A stretch of 64,000 nt of DNA. Source: Parapristionchus giblindavisi (taxonomy: Eukaryota > Nematoda > Chromadorea > Rhabditida > Diplogasteridae). The position numbers and the translations under genes are program-made. The first letter of the stretch is position 1. Every line of letters starts with the position of its first letter. Below are positions 61,643 to 64,000 of the stretch, piece by piece. The notes below the pieces were generated by a model. It ran no database searches. It was not told the origin of the DNA and saw nothing but the letters and a program-made list of their open reading frames with translations. The stretch spans positions 310,001 to 374,000 of the forward strand of contig CALSFV010000228.1 in NCBI GenBank assembly GCA_943737045.1, written 5' to 3'.

Positions 61643-64000
61643 ATGGTCGTGGCTTCTACCGAGCAGCCTTCCACTGTATCTCCTCATATCGTCAATGATT
61701 GTCTAGCACGAATCAATCAATCCGCCCTAGAAGAATGCGTTGGGAAAGGTGAATTTTGCACTGCGAACGAACTCCTCGGAACAGTTGAATTCAGGTCTTA
61801 TGTTCGATGTGTGTAGCAATAAATGTCTGAGAGGAATGGAACAGACGCTGTCAGTGTTACCTCCGTGGGAGGAACCTATTTATGGAAAAGTAAGCTCATT
61901 CACATTTGTGATCAGTTATTGTTAATGCAAGGATGTATTCATATGCATTTCCTCCATTCGTCATTCCAGTTCATGAAATGCATTAGGGCAAAGTGTAAAA
62001 GGGTAAAATATGTGGAAAATGGTGTGGGAGGAAATCAAAGATGTTCCGGGTAAAGATGTACTCTCGAGCTGTCTGGTCGATGTCTGTAGCAGTTAATTTG
62101 AAGAAATTAAAACTGTATACTTTATATTACCTATGTCTCTTTGTAATTAGATGAGCCATAGAATGTAGTGCTTTGGAATTGTAGACATAAGATATCTTCA
62201 TTAGTTTGTGTTTAACACAACTCTTGGTTTCATGGTTGAAAGCACGCACTCCAACAACGTAAGATGAGATTAGGCTTCTTCCAATGGTGAATAGAGAGAA
62301 AAGAAAGATGGCGGGACCTCATGGGATCTAACGCAATCCCCCCGTCCATGATCTACTGGGACTCATTACTAATGTATATTAATGCACTACTAACAGCATA
62401 ATGGACGTTGCTGTAAAACAAATGTCAGAACGCATAAATCATGTACCATAATGTTCTTTCAGATTTTTCCTGTGCTGGTATTTTTCGTGGTTATTGCCAA
62501 TGTTATGGTAGCATTGGTGCTCTCAAAGAGGCATATGGTCACTCCAACCAATGTGGTTCTCAAGTATGATATTTTACACTATTATACCAAAATACATTAA
62601 AAATCATTAAATTGACATCTTTTTTTTGCAACTCTTCTTTAGTATGTATTATATAATTACTGTGTACTAACATAAGTGAGGTTGCGTGTAATTTACGCTG
62701 TTAATGTGATGACTCTGAGGATCACATAGTTTGTTTGTTAAATGAATAAATATTTGTCATCTAATTTAACGTCTGGTGAAATGTTGAAGATCAACAAAAG
62801 ACTTGGGCGTTTCAAAGCATGAAATGCGGATATCCTCATGAGAAATTTAAGACGTTGATACATACGTTAAATGGACTTTTATAGATACATGGCGATTGCT
62901 GATCTTTTTGTTGGTTTGACACCACTTCCTTGGACCATTTTCTACTTTACATTTCAGTAAGTTATATTGGAACAAAATCGGTCATTATTTCATTCCTTCA
63001 ATGCATTATCTCTTTCAACAGTATCTGAGTATCCATATAGTTTTCGTTGGTCGCGAAAAACGACTAATTTGAGATCCACAAGGGGCCGGGTAAAAGAACA
63101 CTTTAAAAAAGAATTGTTATCTTAAATCAATGTTTAGCATCTTCCTTGTACATATTCATGCTAGTCGTGCCGCAATTTTCATAGCAAGCAAAAAATAATT
63201 ACAGGAACATCCATCATGGAGACCAAGTGGAACTGTGGTGGTGTTATGTGCAGAAATATAGTATGGATGCATTTCCGTATGTTTACATTTATATTTATTG
63301 TTTAGGCAAAACGTATATTTATTCATTCTGAATTATTATTAACTGAATTATATTTATCCTGATCCATTGATCTATTGAAGGCCTGTCTTTCACAACACCG
63401 CTATGTGGTTGACCGTTCTTCTTGCCGGGCAAAGGTATACTACAGTTTATGATCATGCCTAATAAGAATTCTTCTAGATTCATATCAATAAGTTATCCGC
63501 TTCATTCACGGAGTCTTTGTAACGTGAAGAACGTCAGAATTTGCACGCTTATAATAAGTGTGAGAAAATGTCCAACAATTGCAATCTATTAATACTATAT
63601 TTGCAGATTATTTCTGTTCTATGCAATCTACCAAAGTCGATCGACTCAACATTGGATGTTTTTGATGGATATGCCATCAAGAACATTACGGCAGGTCCTA
63701 CTAAAATGAAGTGAGACAGCATATTTTGTCTGTTCTCATACAATATATGTTTCTTGCAGAATGTGTTTGGAGACAAGGACAGCTTTAGTGCAGACTGTAG
63801 GAGAGAACTTCTACTTTGGGTTAGACTAATATCATTTCAAATAGTTGGTCATAGTTGAATTTCAGTACATATTTCTACACTCGATCAATTCTATTCGTAA
63901 TTGTTCCTTCTGTTCTTCTGATTGGATTGAATGCTGGATTGATAAGAGGAATACGAAAGGCTCAACAACGAAAAGAACGACTTCTTAGGTGATCACTCTT
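61643..64000 (+). CDS. Peptide GPCR of the sex peptide / myoinhibitory peptide receptor type (C-terminus outside window)
   Basis: Exons 61643-61748 (start uncertain; an upstream in-frame ATG at 61529 exists), 61795-61889, 62463-62563, 62885-62956, 63205-63276, 63381-63434, 63478-63559, 63607-63710, 63760-63819, 63866-63988 and beyond. Phases fit. Extracellular N-terminus with NQS and paired cysteines, then PWEEPIYGK; TM1 IFPVLVFFVVIANVMVALVL, intracellular SKRHMVTPTNVVL, TM2 YMAIADLFVGLTPLPW, TM3 with WWCYVQ and FHNTAMWLTVLLAGQR, TM4, extracellular loop 2 with KMCLETRT, TM5 FVIVPSVLLIGLNAGL and a basic start of loop 3. The SKRHMVTPTN..YMAIADL and LPW..W.C patterns are those of the Drosophila sex peptide receptor family and nematode SPRR proteins. 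DRY is replaced by GQR. A neuropeptide receptor, probably Gi/o-coupled by analogy. Confidence 0.85.

Overview
This is a eukaryotic window and almost certainly a chromadorean nematode. Genes are split into many short exons by introns of about 45-60 nt (some much longer) with TTTCAG-type acceptors. The recognisable genes form a worm-typical set: a one-zinc astacin with EGF and CUB-like tail, a transthyretin-like secreted protein, cfp-1, an HHEX/pha-2 homeobox gene, two MFS transporters and a sex-peptide-receptor-like GPCR. I cannot name the species. All gene models are hand-spliced by reading frame, phase and GT..AG sites, with no transcript support.

Layout. 1-20 kb is a transposon graveyard: nested foldback and hAT-like elements, two LINE reverse-transcriptase fragments and a long (TTA)n microsatellite. 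It holds only scraps of host coding sequence: a duplicated exon pair at 1.8-5.7 kb, a small first exon at 13.9-14.1 kb, and a complete transthyretin-like gene at 14.85-15.36 kb on the minus strand. A 3.26-kb palindromic element (16.6-19.9 kb) ends about 90 bp beyond the stop codon of cfp-1 (minus strand, 19.96-22.8 kb). From 24 kb on the window is gene-dense, mostly on the plus strand: astacin (24.2-26.2), MFS transporter (26.8-29.1), SLC2-like sugar transporter (31.1-34.1), pha-2/HHEX (34.6-38.8), a secreted cysteine-rich protein (40.6-43.0), a large low-complexity gene of unknown function (45.7-50.6), a type I membrane protein of unknown function (52.5-54.0), a tentative two-exon gene (54.3-56.8), a tentative small minus-strand secreted-protein gene (58.1-58.4), and a peptide GPCR running off the right edge (61.6-64.0).

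There is no operon-like pathway logic here. The genes are independent, with separate promoters; TATA boxes are visible upstream of the astacin and transthyretin-like genes. The most unusual content is the repeat system: (i) three hAT-like non-autonomous elements with clear 8-bp target duplications, each filled with its own short subterminal word; (ii) a foldback family whose inverted arms carry inward-facing tRNA-derived Pol III promoters; (iii) a larger foldback element with a perfect B-box in each near-identical arm. Read-through from such inward Pol III promoters would yield hairpin RNA, which is a testable idea.
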